Assembly: GCA_036897095.1 (NCBI GenBank)
Contig: JAYMSP010000246.1
Coordinates: 1-64,000 of the forward strand
From: Plantago elongata
Taxonomy: Eukaryota > Streptophyta > Magnoliopsida > Lamiales > Plantaginaceae
Length of the DNA stretch: 64,000 bases
Reading direction: 5' to 3'
The notes below the pieces were generated by a model that worked only from the letters and a program-made list of their open reading frames with translations, made no database searches and was not told the origin of the DNA. Of the stretch, positions 49,123 through 61,429 are shown one piece after another. Made by a program: the position numbers and the translations under genes. Every line of letters begins with the position of its first letter. Positions within the stretch are counted from its first letter, which is position 1.

Positions 49123-51460
49123 ATGGCGTCGTCTTTCGATAGATGGGAAAAAGATCCCTTCTTTTCTGCTGCTGAAGAAGTACAGGAATCTGCTGACAGG
49201 TAGGTAGTTTGTTAATTTTCCTTTTTTTTAAGGTGAATCTGAGCAATTTGAGGACATGTTTTTTTCGTTTTTGAAGGATGGAATCAACTTATAGGACGTG
49301 GATTCATGCGAAGAAGGATAGCTCTGGTTCCTGGAATATGGATGAGCTACGTAGAGATCTTCAGACAACCCTAGGTACCACGAAGTGGCAGGTACAATCA
49401 ATTACCTCTTTTATTTCTGTCTTTTGTCTCTTGCTGCTGCCTGAAAGTTTTCGTCTTTTCGATATGATTAGCTTAAAACACTATTTGTATTGGGGGTGTG
49501 CTTTAGACTTTAGTATTAAATACTTTGATTGGTGCAGCTAGACGAATTTGGGCGGGCGGTGAGGTCGAGTTATGCTAGTCGTAGTTCAGCTGACGATGCT
49601 AAAGACAGGCATCGTGATTTTATTATTGCAATTGAGAATCAGATATCGGAAGTTGAGAATTCATTAAATGAAGCAACGGCTTCGAAAGGAAAGCCACCGT
49701 TGCCTTGGGTGAGACTGGATGAAGGGGAACGGAATGAGCTGGCATTGTTCCTTTCAGGACCGTCAGTGTCCTCTGTAAATAAAAGCATTGGAAGGGGTAA
49801 GGACAGAAATAAGGGAGAGGTGGACCGACCATTGACTCCTGAATACTCTAGGAGTTCATTGAATTTAGTTGAGCATGGTCAGGAGGAGGTTAAAGAGGGG
49901 AAACTGGCAGGTCACCGTAGGAGCGCTAGTGTTGGTGCTGATATTAGCTCGTGGAATATTGCCGTGGATGATGTTATGCTTGATGACTCCTCAAATGTAC
50001 AAGCGGGTCCTCCTCCCCCACGCAAGATACCTAGTTTTTCTGGATTTTTAAATACGATGGAATCATCAATGGCCCAATTGAAATGGCCAAAAAGTGGTTA
50101 CAAGAAATTGAAGAATGCAGATCGCCATCAAGATTCTGATACTGTGTTACCCATATCCCAGAGTTCAACTAATGTTAGTGATTTCATTGTCGCCATTTAT
50201 ATGCAGTATTAAAAATTAGAATCTCCAACTCTTCTTGTGGTTTTCCTCTTGCATTAAATGTAAACTTCCTACACAGGGCATGAATGTATCCTATGAGAGA
50301 AATAAAAGCTGCCTTGATGGTTGTGATGAGTATGACAAGCATATCTATGGTTGGTACGGTGCCCTTCAAAGACAGCTTCAGAGATCCCAATACCACATGC
50401 AGTACAGTCGGCCTGTTCAAGTCGTTTCTTCTGTTATTCTCCTTATGTTCTTGCTAGGTGAGTTGCTGCTTTTTTTATTTTATTTTATTTTTAAACTACA
50501 GTGTTATTGTCCAATTGTCATGGTTTTGTAGGATTGGAATTGTGGCTAAAGTTCACTCTCTTAATTGTTGATAGTTTTCAGTCTTATGTCAATCCTACAT
50601 TCACACAGCAGTTGGAATAGTAATATTAGTAATATGTTGCGTGTTTGGAACATGTTGTGGAGTATAATTCTGATTGTTATTTCTGTGGCACGTGTATACA
50701 TATGTTTCGTCAACTATAGTTGCTTATTGTGGTTATCTAAATTTTAAGAGTTGCCTGGTTTGCCCTTTAAATTACTTTCCTTTATTGTCCGATCTAGCTG
50801 ATGGACACCTGTATATACACCTCCTTTCTTGTTCTTAAGTTTGATTATTATGTGGGAGGGGGGAGGGGGAGGAGGGTGAATGTTGCATCTCCAAGTTAAT
50901 CAAGGACGTGACACGTGTCCATTAACTTTTGTGAGCAATGATTCAAATGAAAGAGGAGAGAAAAATGATCTAACCAGCATTATACGACTCCATGTGGTGG
51001 ATTTGGATGGAAAATGCCCAGGAGTATACAAAGTGTACACTATGTTGTTGTAGTGTACTGTACCTTAATCAGTCAATACTATTCTAGTGTACCTAAATTG
51101 GCGGTATCACTTTCTATTGTACCTCTTCTGGATTTTTTTCTGATTGAGGAGAGCAAGTCTTCTTTCGTAAATAATATGAAAATTACATCACACTAATGTA
51201 AACAAGGAGAGTATGCCATAGTACACTTGGTGTTGGAGGGATATGATTTTCCTTTATATTAGAAAGATGATGACTTTACCTGTTTTACAAGAATTTGACT
51301 AAATATATGGAGTCGGTTGGTAATACTATATTATGGTTATTGTATGCATCCTAATATATCTCTGCAGCTGTTGACAAAAATTTTGAGGTTAATTTTGTAA
51401 TTGCATTATGCTCATCATATTGTTCTGCTTGCAGTTTTACTGGCCGTGCATTCAATTTGA
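49123..51460 (+). CDS. Syntaxin-6 N-domain tail-anchored protein (syntaxin/t-SNARE family)
   Basis: Five exons, 49123-49199, 49277-49391, 49538-50173, 50277-50457 and 51435-51460, give 344 aa. The N-terminus (MASSFDRWEKDPFFSAAEEV to about residue 110) is a syntaxin-6 N-terminal three-helix bundle (WIHAKKDSSGSWNMDELRRD; DDAKDRHRDFIIAIENQISE). A long polar linker follows. The last 20 residues are hydrophobic, built by joining exon 4 to a 26-nt final exon (LLMFLLVLLAVHSI). I see no clear 16-layer SNARE motif before the anchor, unlike SYP6. Arabidopsis At1g27700 is the relative I recall. Probable role: Golgi/endosome membrane protein in trafficking. The 26-nt last exon rests on frame and on the completed membrane anchor. 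Confidence 0.85.
50854..50876 (+). other. G-rich tract in intron 4 (possible G-quadruplex)
   Basis: Runs of 3, 6, 5 and 3 G separated by single A or AGGA fit a G-quadruplex pattern on the transcribed RNA sense. It is in the last intron of the syntaxin-like gene. Confidence 0.5.
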
Positions 51461-52579
51461 GGAGTAATTGTCCATTCTGGTTCACGAATTCATCAGAGGT
51501 GATTCTTTTTGAAGGTTCATTGATTATTACTTGTACTGTGACCTGACTTAGATAAGTTCTAATTTCAGCATCAACTCTAATTTGATGTTCAGGATTATAT
51601 ATTGCCTGCAATCCTCACTTAATCCGAGGTCCTTTCTCCTGGGTTTTGTGATATTTTGTGACAGGTAAGATTTTGTTGTAAAATTATATTATTAGTGATT
51701 ATATTTCAGAAATTTAATATCCTACTCCTCCCAACTTTACTTGGAGCTCTCATTGTATAACACTGTACCACTGTTGAATGATTGATTTGTGTAGAGCATT
51801 ATACCACAATGGGTCCTTGATCTTGCTGTTTCTTCATGTTGTCGTCCTATTGATTTACATATAGATAGAGCGGATTAATATGATGTGGAAGTCCAGGATA
51901 TAAAATGTTCATGTCTCTTAGAAGTAATCAGTGGAGATACTTCTGTGTGTACGTGAAGTCGTCTCAGGCTTAAATGTGAAAGCTATTCCAATGATTCGTA
52001 GAACACAGAAAATTGTGAAGGTTGTGCTTGTCATATGGGATCTCATATTTCTGGTGATGTTAATTCCACCATGTGCACGAGAAATTGAAGAATTTTGTGT
52101 GCGCTGATTTTTTACTTGTCACGTACTTTTGAGGACACTGAACTAGTTGTATGGTTGAATAGGTTTAGATAGTAGTAAGACTGTTGTACAGTGGATATTC
52201 CTGGTTTATTTGGCTTCTTTCCAAGGGAGGTTTTTATTCTACAAAGAAACTAGGTAACTGCACTGTGTTTGCGTAACATTACACATACAAGCCTGATAAA
52301 GTGGAAGCCTCATGACTGGAGCCCTCGTGAAAGTTAGATAACTGTGTTATCTAGCTAAACAACACATCATGTTCTAACAATTGTTTATTTTTCTCACAAC
52401 TTATTGAGAACCTCTGTTACAACTTACCACAAAGTTAGATAACTGCTTTATCTAAACAACACATCATGTTCTAGCAATTGTTTATTTTTTCTCAACTTCT
52501 TGAGAATGTCTTGTTACAACTTACAAGTCCACCTCAGAAAACAGCGCAACTAACAGTAACATGGTGGAAATCTGCACAT
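51461..52579. other. Tail-to-tail spacer with a 100-bp tandem duplication
   Basis: 3' flanks of the syntaxin-like (+) and cytochrome b5 (-) genes. It contains a direct duplication at 52330-52430 and 52431-52524, listed separately. Nothing else recognised. Confidence 0.45.
52330..52524. repeat. Direct tandem duplication, two units of about 100 bp
   Basis: Both units start AAAGTTAGATAACTG and contain AACAACACATCATGTTCTA and CAATTGTTTATTTTT. The second unit has small deletions. It lies 56 bp downstream of the cytochrome b5 stop codon and so may be in that gene's 3' UTR. Confidence 0.75.
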
Positions 52580-53207
52580 CTAAGAGCCAATTTGGCCAGT
52601 TTTGTTACACCACTGGTAACCAAGGTAGAGCCCGGAAGCAAGCAGTGGCACAAAGAACTCGAGAAGAACTGAGCTCTTGGGTTTTATGCCGTCTTTGATC
52701 ACATAAGCTTCCATCTGCTTAGGCTTGGATGGTTGCTCATTGAAACTGTGATCATTGACATTGTAACCCTGGAGTTGTCCAACCTGAAATTTGGATAATA
52801 AATTCTGGGCTGCTTTGCTATGTCCAACATCATCAAATGCTCTGGTCGCATCCTTCCCGGCATACTCTAGCAATACCTCTTCTCCTCCAGGGTGCTCATC
52901 TAAGAACCCTGTCACATTGAGTACCTGGCAAGGTAGCATACATTCAACAATTTCCTAATACACGAATCATGAAGCTATAAGTGACTAAATCATGGCCTTG
53001 TTATAGATCTGGGGCTCTTTTAAGTAAGTTGTAGTTTAGAGACTTGAAAACATGTATTATCAATTATTATACAAGCATCTTATTGTAAGAGACAACAATG
53101 CGCGATTGAGCAAATTCATTTACCCTGCCATTGAGTATGAGCCAGCAGTCTTCCTTTGCCTTGTGCTGGCTAACTACAGAAAGCGTGTACACTCTATGCT
53201 TCTCCAT
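52580..53207 (-). CDS. Cytochrome b5, tail-anchored
   Basis: Two exons, 53124-53207 and 52580-52924, give 142 aa. Exon 1 (MEKHRVYTLSVVSQHKAKED to LILNGR) was found by family alignment and joins in phase 0 through a GT-AG intron of 199 bp. The heme-binding fold holds both axial histidines: His39 in FLDEHPGG and His63 in DDVGHSKAA. A hydrophilic linker precedes a C-terminal membrane anchor (about 111-130, LLEFFVPLLASGLYLGY) and a short polar tail. It carries electrons to ER desaturases and hydroxylases. Variation: LNVTGFLDEHP instead of the usual YDVT before the first histidine. An ER or plastid-envelope location cannot be told from sequence. Confidence 0.93.
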
Positions 53208-54230
53208 TGTGTTATCTCTTCAATGACCAAGCTTTCTGCATATTCTTCTAATCAAGAGCATATATATATACACTCAGTAAGAGGGTGTCTAATGAAATGT
53301 TAGTTGTACCAACTAAGATACCTTAAAGGGTATAATATCCCTCTAGCTTTCCTAATACCAGGACCATTCCTGATACTCAGATAATAACTACCAGGACTGG
53401 TAGTTAATTTCTGCGACAAACTTGAAAATTAGCTTTACTTTTACACATCTCACACCACCATTAGGTACACATGAAACAGGTAGTTACAGCATTACTGTAC
53501 ACAGGGCGTCTACGCAGACCATTACCAGAAGAAATCCGAGTGTAACACACGAATAGTACTTGCATGAGAAGTATAAAAGGACTAACCTCAGAGGGTAAGA
53601 TATTCAAGCCATCAAGTGTACCACTAAGAGACCTTAAAAGATCCTGGTTTTGGTACCAAGTTAATGCAGCTACTAAGAATTGTACATTCATTTCTATGAC
53701 AAGCTGAAAATTAGCTGAAGTTTGACACATCTTACCACACCATTAGGTATACACATGAAATTGGTAGTTTCAGGCTTACACCATTACTATGCAGAGGGAG
53801 CTTCACCAACCCTTCCAGACTTGCAGTCATGAGTTGCATAAGAAAGATGTGTGACACCACACAAGCATTATCGGCTCATTTATGTTCTTAATACTGGACA
53901 TAACACAAACAGAAGTATGATTAATTGAGATTCCTTCAATATCTTAACATCTTTAAGGCCAACTCCAATATGCAGGCACCACATGTGAAATGGAAACTAC
54001 ACGAACTGATAGAGGGATTATATAGAGATGAAACCAGTATCCATAGAAACTATAACCACATTGGGACAAATTAAACCGGAATCATCATAAGAGTATAATG
54101 ATACACCAAAATGAGTTTGCTAAGTATCTATACCTGTTAACAATATTTTAAATAAAGATTTTCTGAACAAGATGTTACATTTGAAGATTCATATTAGCCA
54201 CCCTTCTGCCCCACAAGATCCAAAGAGAAA
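53208..54230. other. Intergenic with a diverged direct duplication
   Basis: About 100 bp at 53409-53505 recurs at 53691-53797 in the same orientation (GAAAATTAGCT..., ACCATTAGGTA-ACACATGAAA, CATTACT). The units are about 280 bp apart and roughly 75-80 percent alike by eye. The stretch lies between the cytochrome b5 start and the TGD5-like stop. No coding region. Confidence 0.5.
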
Positions 54231-55825
54231 TTAATTAGAAGCACGGGTTTTCTGAGTAGAGTTCAATGATTTTTGGGCATCTCTTTCTTCACTAGGTTTA
54301 TTTTCAAACTCAATACCCTGAAATGTTATCGTGGAATTATGGTACTGACTACCATATGCAGAGCCGAATCCCCATCCTAACCCCAAGCCAATGCCACAGC
54401 CACCACCTTCAGATTGAGTTCAAGATGCATCAGTATAAATACCATATAAACGAAGTTAATAGATCACAATAGCTGGTTTGTTTGATTTTTTACCTGCACC
54501 AATCCCCATAATGTTTAAAGGCATTCCTGAAGTTAAGAGTTGAGACGTGTTAGAATAAGTTTCATGCTTAGTGAACAGGGACAAAATGCTGAAATTAAGT
54601 CATCAACAATAATCAAAGGCAAACACGAATATCAAATTTTGATGTATATATCACTCCACTAGTTAGTGCCTAGTGGTGTAGAACCCAAAAATATTCTCAT
54701 TCATTGTAAATTGTAATGTTAGTTTTATTGGCACAGAACACTATCATTACAATAAATGAGTAAATTTCCTTATTCCACATAACTAACTGAAGAAAAAGAT
54801 TCAAGTATACTTAAATTTTTGCCATTCATACAATTGTATGTTATAAAAGAAGCATTCACAAGGATATTGGTTTCATATGAATTATGAAATATGGATTGAA
54901 GCAGAATGTCGCCTTCATTTCTAAGAAAATAACTGAAATGATGAGAAATGGCACCAATCCATAGGGAGAATGTTGGCTATCCTGATAAGCACCAATCCAT
55001 ACTGCTTATGTATCGCCTAAGGATCACCCATGAGGTGGTCATGGAGATATGCAGTAGTCAATTGTGCAACTTCCTGTGAATTTAGGCAATTGCCAAACGT
55101 GCAAGTACTTTACGAAATTCTTTCATTGGTTGACAAAACTGACATTTTCCGTTTGCATGAGACCTATCTCAAGAGCTGTTCTAAACCTCAGACATGAAAC
55201 ATACAAAAGCCAGATATAATATTATCTGAATTTGAACTCTTGTTTCTGCAGGCCAGTTTTAATTCTCTGCTCGAGATTTACATTGTACAGATAATCGTAA
55301 ATTAGCTGGGATCGTTGAATATTACAAGCAAAATAATGAAATGGCTAATAAAATCTCATCCATAGCTGTAGCATGATATAGCTCCCTAGAACTATAAAAT
55401 TTCCAACTTTGGATTCCAGAACGAAGATTCAGTGCTCAATTAGTTAAGGCATACTACGAACTACACTCGAAAACTGAAAAAATACATTTGACATTTCTAA
55501 TCAATTTAAGCTCCCCATTTGATAATTTTGAAACTATACACTACACCAGAACAAACGAATTATTCTAAGAAAAGCAGAGTGTAATATTTGCAGAAAACGG
55601 AAAGCAAAAGCATGGTTAAAATGGAAAACAAGTGAATCAAGAAGTGACCTCCAAAGCCCCATCCGACACCAAATCCACAGCCAATTCCGAAGCCTGAGGA
55701 GAATTGAAAATTAAAATTAAGACACAGTGAAATCTTAAAACCCATCAAGAAACTATTTTTAGCAAATACTGAAAGAATTACTCACCAAAACCGACACCAG
55801 CTCCATTGAAATCGGTTAGTGTCAT
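54231..55825 (-). CDS. TGD5: TGD5-like glycine-rich chloroplast envelope protein
   Basis: Four exons, 55786-55825, 55649-55693, 54494-54526 and 54231-54406, all phase 1 and GT-AG, give 97 aa. The protein begins [14 protein letters not shown] and continues with [16 protein letters not shown] and then [15 protein letters not shown]: two Gly-rich hydrophobic stretches (about 8-30 and 40-57) that can span a membrane. A polar tail follows ([13 protein letters not shown]). This layout and size match TGD5 of Arabidopsis (At1g27695, from memory), a small Gly-rich envelope protein needed for lipid import from the ER to the plastid together with TGD1-4. Its exons are too small for a frame search to show. 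Neighbouring genes agree with the Arabidopsis order. Confidence 0.78.
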
Positions 55826-56340
55826 CTTCGTTATAATTTTCCTCTTTTTCCTCAGAGAGTGAAGCAATCGAGATTCCAGCTTATTGCAAACTGGGTATGA
55901 ATCGGTTTCGCTGTAGCAATTTTGATTTCTTTGATTGGATCTCCCTGATGAGCTAGGTGATAAAAATTGCAGGCCCAAATAGTATCAGTCGCGCAGGAAA
56001 TTCCGCCCAAGCGGAGTGTTATAAATAGTTTCAAAATGATAATTGTGTAACAAGTAAGGCGGTTAAAGCTATTACACGAGTTGAATAGTCGATTCTTATC
56101 GAGGGTTCGGTTCATTTAATAATTTGTTCGAGTCTAGCTTTATCGAGATCAACTTGCTCATTAATACAACATAGAATTTCTGAAAAAGTAGAGAGTAGAG
56201 ATGAAAATACAACATAGAATTTCTGAAAAAGATCAATGCAACGAGCATATCCAACAAACTAACTGTTGCACACAAACACAATGAAACAAGACATGGCACA
56301 CATTTATTAAGTGGCATTGAAACGATAAGGAAACGCAAAT
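55826..56340. other. Spacer: TGD5-like promoter and PRISE-1 3' flank
   Basis: Just upstream of the TGD5-like ATG the minus strand has a leader-like stretch. A 24-bp string (ACAACATAGAATTTCTGAAA and neighbours) occurs twice at 56166-56185 and 56209-56228. No gene. Confidence 0.4.
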
Positions 56341-57744
56341 TCAAGGAATGAACTTGAAAGCCCTCATCTTGTGAACTGAATTGACAAAGGATTTGGTAGT
56401 ATCCCTAAATCCCATGAAACCAAACTCCTTATTCTTGTTCATACTGCATAGTGTCTCCTTGTTCCTAAAAACAACATCCGCTAGCCAAAATGCTGCAATG
56501 TCCCTCAATTTCGTTGGCACGAGGCCGTTCTTCTCAACAATCTCATCCCAGACCTTCTCCTTGCCCTTCATCAGATCCTCTAGCAAAACTGGCTCCTTTC
56601 CCTCGTACCCAATCGCCTCTAGTCCAAACTCGTTTGCCAAAACGCCCCACATGTGTTTCCACTTAAAAACATCCCCGTTGTTCACATTAAACGCCTGATT
56701 CTGTGCGCCTGGCACTGTCGCTGTCCAAACAAAGTGTTCGGCTAGCAAATCTGAGTCAACCGCGTCCCACAAACAAGTCCAGGATACTTCTGTTCCAGTG
56801 TACACCAATGGCTTGTTTTCATGCTTACATATTGCGGCGTAAACACACAGTGTGCTAACCGTGTTCATCATGCTGCAGGGAGAGAAGCCAAAAATTAAGG
56901 CAGGACGATGAATCGACCAGCTCAATTTCTCTTTTCGAGCTGCAGTTTCATAGACCAAGTCCTCCAGGTTGTAATAGAAGTTGTCCTGTTTCAGTCTTGG
57001 CATGTTTTCGTAGAACGGACACTCATGTGGCTGGTTTGTACTATCCATTTCAGCCATGTTGCCCCAGTAGTATTTGATCCCAGTTTGGAGGCCAACATGT
57101 TTGAGATTCGGGGCATTTGGCACAACCGAATCTAGAATGTTCCGGAACATGAGAGTGTTGAGCTGGACGTCCTCAGACCCGGTCCATGATACATAGAAAA
57201 TGTGAGTGATGTCTGTGAGAGGAGAGACTTTTGAAAACGTTTCCTCTGTATTTGCGATGTCACATTGGACGTAGTTGACACGGAGTTTGGTAAGCCATTC
57301 AGGGTTAGGGCGTCGAGCAATCCCGTACACCTTCCATGGGCCGCCCGGGGTGTCGGGGAATGACAGTGTCTCGGCTAGGCCACTACCTGCAATGCCGGTG
57401 ACACCGACTATGAGTGCCACGCTCTGGCAACTTGCCACGTCCCTATTTGTTTTGGTAGCTCCATCTGACTTTGATTCGATCGCCCTCTACATTGCATATT
57501 GTAAGAAAATTAATATAGATACATAAATTAATGTTACACACCTCAATAAATTCGAAATTCATGTCAATAAGATGACAAGTTATGGGGTACGGGGATTGTC
57601 ATAGGTTCAATATAATAATAATAATAATATTTTTATACTTCTCTACATTTTCGAATTTTAAGATGAAACACATTTATGCATGCATGCCTGAGGAATTTCA
57701 CCAATGGATCTTTTGTACCACCAGGTTGTTGTGTCGGTATGCAT
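56341..57744 (-). CDS. PRISE family reductase 1 (progesterone 5-beta-reductase / iridoid synthase-like), diverged
   Basis: Exon 2 at 56341-57486 and a probable exon 1 at 57688-57744 give 400 aa, ending MRAFKFIP. Rossmann motif GVTGIAGSG, NADPH-type ARRP, catalytic Lys157 in LQTGIKYYWG and Tyr190/191 in DNFYYNLED are all present, as in atypical short-chain dehydrogenases of the PRISE family. These reduce enones with NADPH; members are steroid 5-beta-reductases or the iridoid synthases that cyclise 8-oxogeranial. Sequence after the Lys (NMAEMDSTNQPHECPFYENM) is unusual. Exon 1 reads MHTDTTTWWYKRSIGEIPQ, aligning its WWYKRSIG to the MSWWWKGALG of the neighbour. The only phase-0 splice that fits is CAG|GC, a GC-AG intron. 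A TATA box lies at 57833-57842. Which substrate it uses cannot be told. Confidence 0.85.
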
Positions 57745-57832
57745 CTTGATGAAATGATAGAAGAAGGAGAAGCTTAGAATAAGAATATGAAACAATTGAA
57801 GTTGCAGGATGCATGGCAATTCTAAGATTTGT

Positions 57833-57842
57833 GGTATATATA
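57833..57842 (-). promoter_or_regulatory. TATA box of PRISE gene 1
   Basis: CTATATATAC on the minus strand, about 90 bp upstream of the proposed ATG at 57744. It supports placing the first exon there. Confidence 0.5.
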
Positions 57843-58186
57843 GTGAAAAATACACGATTAGAAATAAAATCAGAAAGAGCGGGGAAAATATTATATTGCA
57901 TATATTGGAAAAAGTTAAAAGAAAAAGTGATCCATTGCAATTAGCAAGTGACCAACCTACTTTTATTTCTCTTTGAAGACAAGTTTTATATTTCGAATAA
58001 GATCAGAGTTAGAACTGTGTATTTAATTAATTTTTATTGCAAGTGTTGTATAGCTTAGCTATTCCATTGAAATGATACCCACATCAATGGAGCTTTACCA
58101 CTTATTAGTGGATCTAAAATTTAGATTAATTGTTGTGATTGTGATTTAGGTGAAGGCAGTGAATTTAAGATAATCACAAATCGGAC

Positions 58187-58337
58187 TGTTTGGGAAATAA
58201 TTGTAATCGATTTATTTAGCTTGATAAACAATAATTTGACCTAAAATATACTTCAAATACTCCATTTCAATTTCATTCCAAACACAATTTTATAAAAATC
58301 CATCCATATATCCATTCGAATTCTATATCAATCAGTC
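58187..58337. repeat. Dispersed repeat, copy B
   Basis: Homologous by eye to 16866-17017 along its whole length, with AAATAATTGTAATC near the start and CCATTCGAATTCTATATCAA near the end. The copy lies between the two PRISE genes. Confidence 0.6.
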
Positions 58338-58521
58338 CTAAAATAACATATGCAATAGATTGCGAGATAAATGTACCAAAAAGAAAACAAGTCATGTAAA
58401 GTAGATTGTGATGTTGAAAATATTACATCCGAAATGAACACCCCGTTAACAACGTAAGGTTAATATAAGTGGATATTTATTTGGACGGAAACTTGTATCG
58501 CTATCATAGGGGGAGGGAGGG

Positions 58522-58548
58522 TCATGTGATGTGATGTGATGTGATGTA
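58522..58548. repeat. ATGTG microsatellite
   Basis: About five tandem copies of the pentamer ATGTG following a GGGGGAGGGAGGG run at 58509-58521. Confidence 0.8.
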
Positions 58549-59424
58549 GTAGTAATACATAAATTATTAAAGTTGTATTAGCATGCACCGCGAGGGGTGC
58601 ACGAGTCATGACAAACAGAGTATGTAGCAACGAGGGATACAAGGCCAATTCTATATCATATTGTCACCTGTCTCTAATTTTGTGGCTCAAAATCCACATG
58701 TTAATGTTGTAGATACAAATCACCTATGCTAGTGTGTGTACTTTATCGAATATTAATTTGAAGCTTTCTATTGTCAGCTGGAGATTAATATCAGTCACTC
58801 AATTAAATTTATTAGATAAAAAATTCAAAAGGATTTTATATCACGTTTTTCTTTGGAAAAGAAAATAACAATATTTGCTAAATTTAAAAAAAGAATTTGT
58901 TTTCAGATTATTATATGTAAATTGGTTTGTTTAAAGAAAATGATTAGTTTTACGGGTGGCAAGTGAGGGCAATAAAGAGCAATAGACACATGTCAATCAA
59001 CGACACTTCGACTGATACTTGATGTTAATTTATACTATATCCTTACAAATTAACAGAGCCAGTGTGGGACATTCACCCACATCAAATGAGGTGTTACATT
59101 TTGAAGTAACATATAATGTAGTTTAATAAGATATTAATTATATTAAAAATATTATATAGAGGATAAAGAAATGCTCACAATTAAAGTATTAAACGATAAA
59201 TGTTACAAACTCACAACTTAAAATATTAAAAATGAAATTCTTTTCAAGTGTAACAATGTGCTAATATACCTTCCAAGAATTTTAATTATTACAATGATCG
59301 CACTCCAGAAATTACACAAAAATCAACGATCTCATCTCCCTATTCTTGCTACATTGAGATTAAGAGGTGGAATAATGGTCCAACAGGCCTATAGAATAGA
59401 TGGAAAGAACAAATTTGTGAATTC

Positions 59425-59507
59425 AAGAATTACAGAAATAACAGTCTCACCGATCGAGAGTTCGAGTCATCCTCAACCATTTAAAAAAAAAAAAAGAATT
59501 ACAGAAA
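59425..59507 (+). mobile_element. Severely 5'-truncated SINE-like insert with target site duplication
   Basis: AAGAATTACAGAAA occurs at 59425-59438 and again at 59494-59507, flanking 55 bp that contain a tRNA-type box B string (GAGTTCGAGTC) and end in a run of 11-13 A. A poly(A)-ended insert inside a perfect 14-bp duplication is the mark of LINE-driven retroposition. Box A and any LINE-like body are absent, so it is a truncated SINE or another short retroposed RNA. Confidence 0.7.
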
Positions 59508-59961
59508 GAACGGATACACTACACAAATGAAGACGAAACTGCGAGCCTGAGCTTCTTGACTGAAATTACAATTGATCAATTATAATTCGATCGTTTCTAC
59601 CATTGAGCTTGGATTCAGTACTCAGATGATGTGCTGAGTGTTCCCTCTCTATTGATCGAAGTTATTCTCCCATGAGCAGTCGTAAAATCATTGCTCTTAT
59701 GCAAGCTTAATGTTTCAGCAACTGCCTAAAACAGAATTTTGAATCTTTCCAGGAACTGAAAGAAGTTTGCTATGAAAGGAAATTAAGTTATTGACCTGAA
59801 AGTTTTACAGTGGATGAATTGATGACTAGTATTTGATTGAAGAGCAGGTGAACAACAAAGTTTTATTCAGTGGACAGTGAAGAATCTTCAAATATTCTTA
59901 CACATTACAACAGTACAATATAAAGCAAAAAACATGATCAAAACATTTCTGAAATGTGAAA

Positions 59962-61325
<1,364 letters not shown>

Positions 61326-61415
61326 TTTCAAGTCTAACAATTGTGGAGTTGAAGCGAATCGTAAGGCACAGAGGTGTTTGTCTAATAATACATAATTTCT
61401 GAGGTGATATAAGGC

Positions 61416-61423
61416 CTTTTATA
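61416..61423 (-). promoter_or_regulatory. TATA box of PRISE gene 2
   Basis: TATAAAAG on the minus strand, 91 bp before the ATG at 61325, a strong match to the plant consensus. Confidence 0.65.
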
Positions 61424-61429
61424 GAATTT

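Larger units (their letters stand above)
57745..59960. other. Intergenic between the two PRISE genes, repeat-bearing
   Basis: No gene. Holds dispersed repeat copy B (58187-58337), an ATGTG microsatellite of about five units (58522-58548) next to a G-rich run, and a tiny SINE-like insertion (59425-59507). The remainder is AT-rich. Confidence 0.5.
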
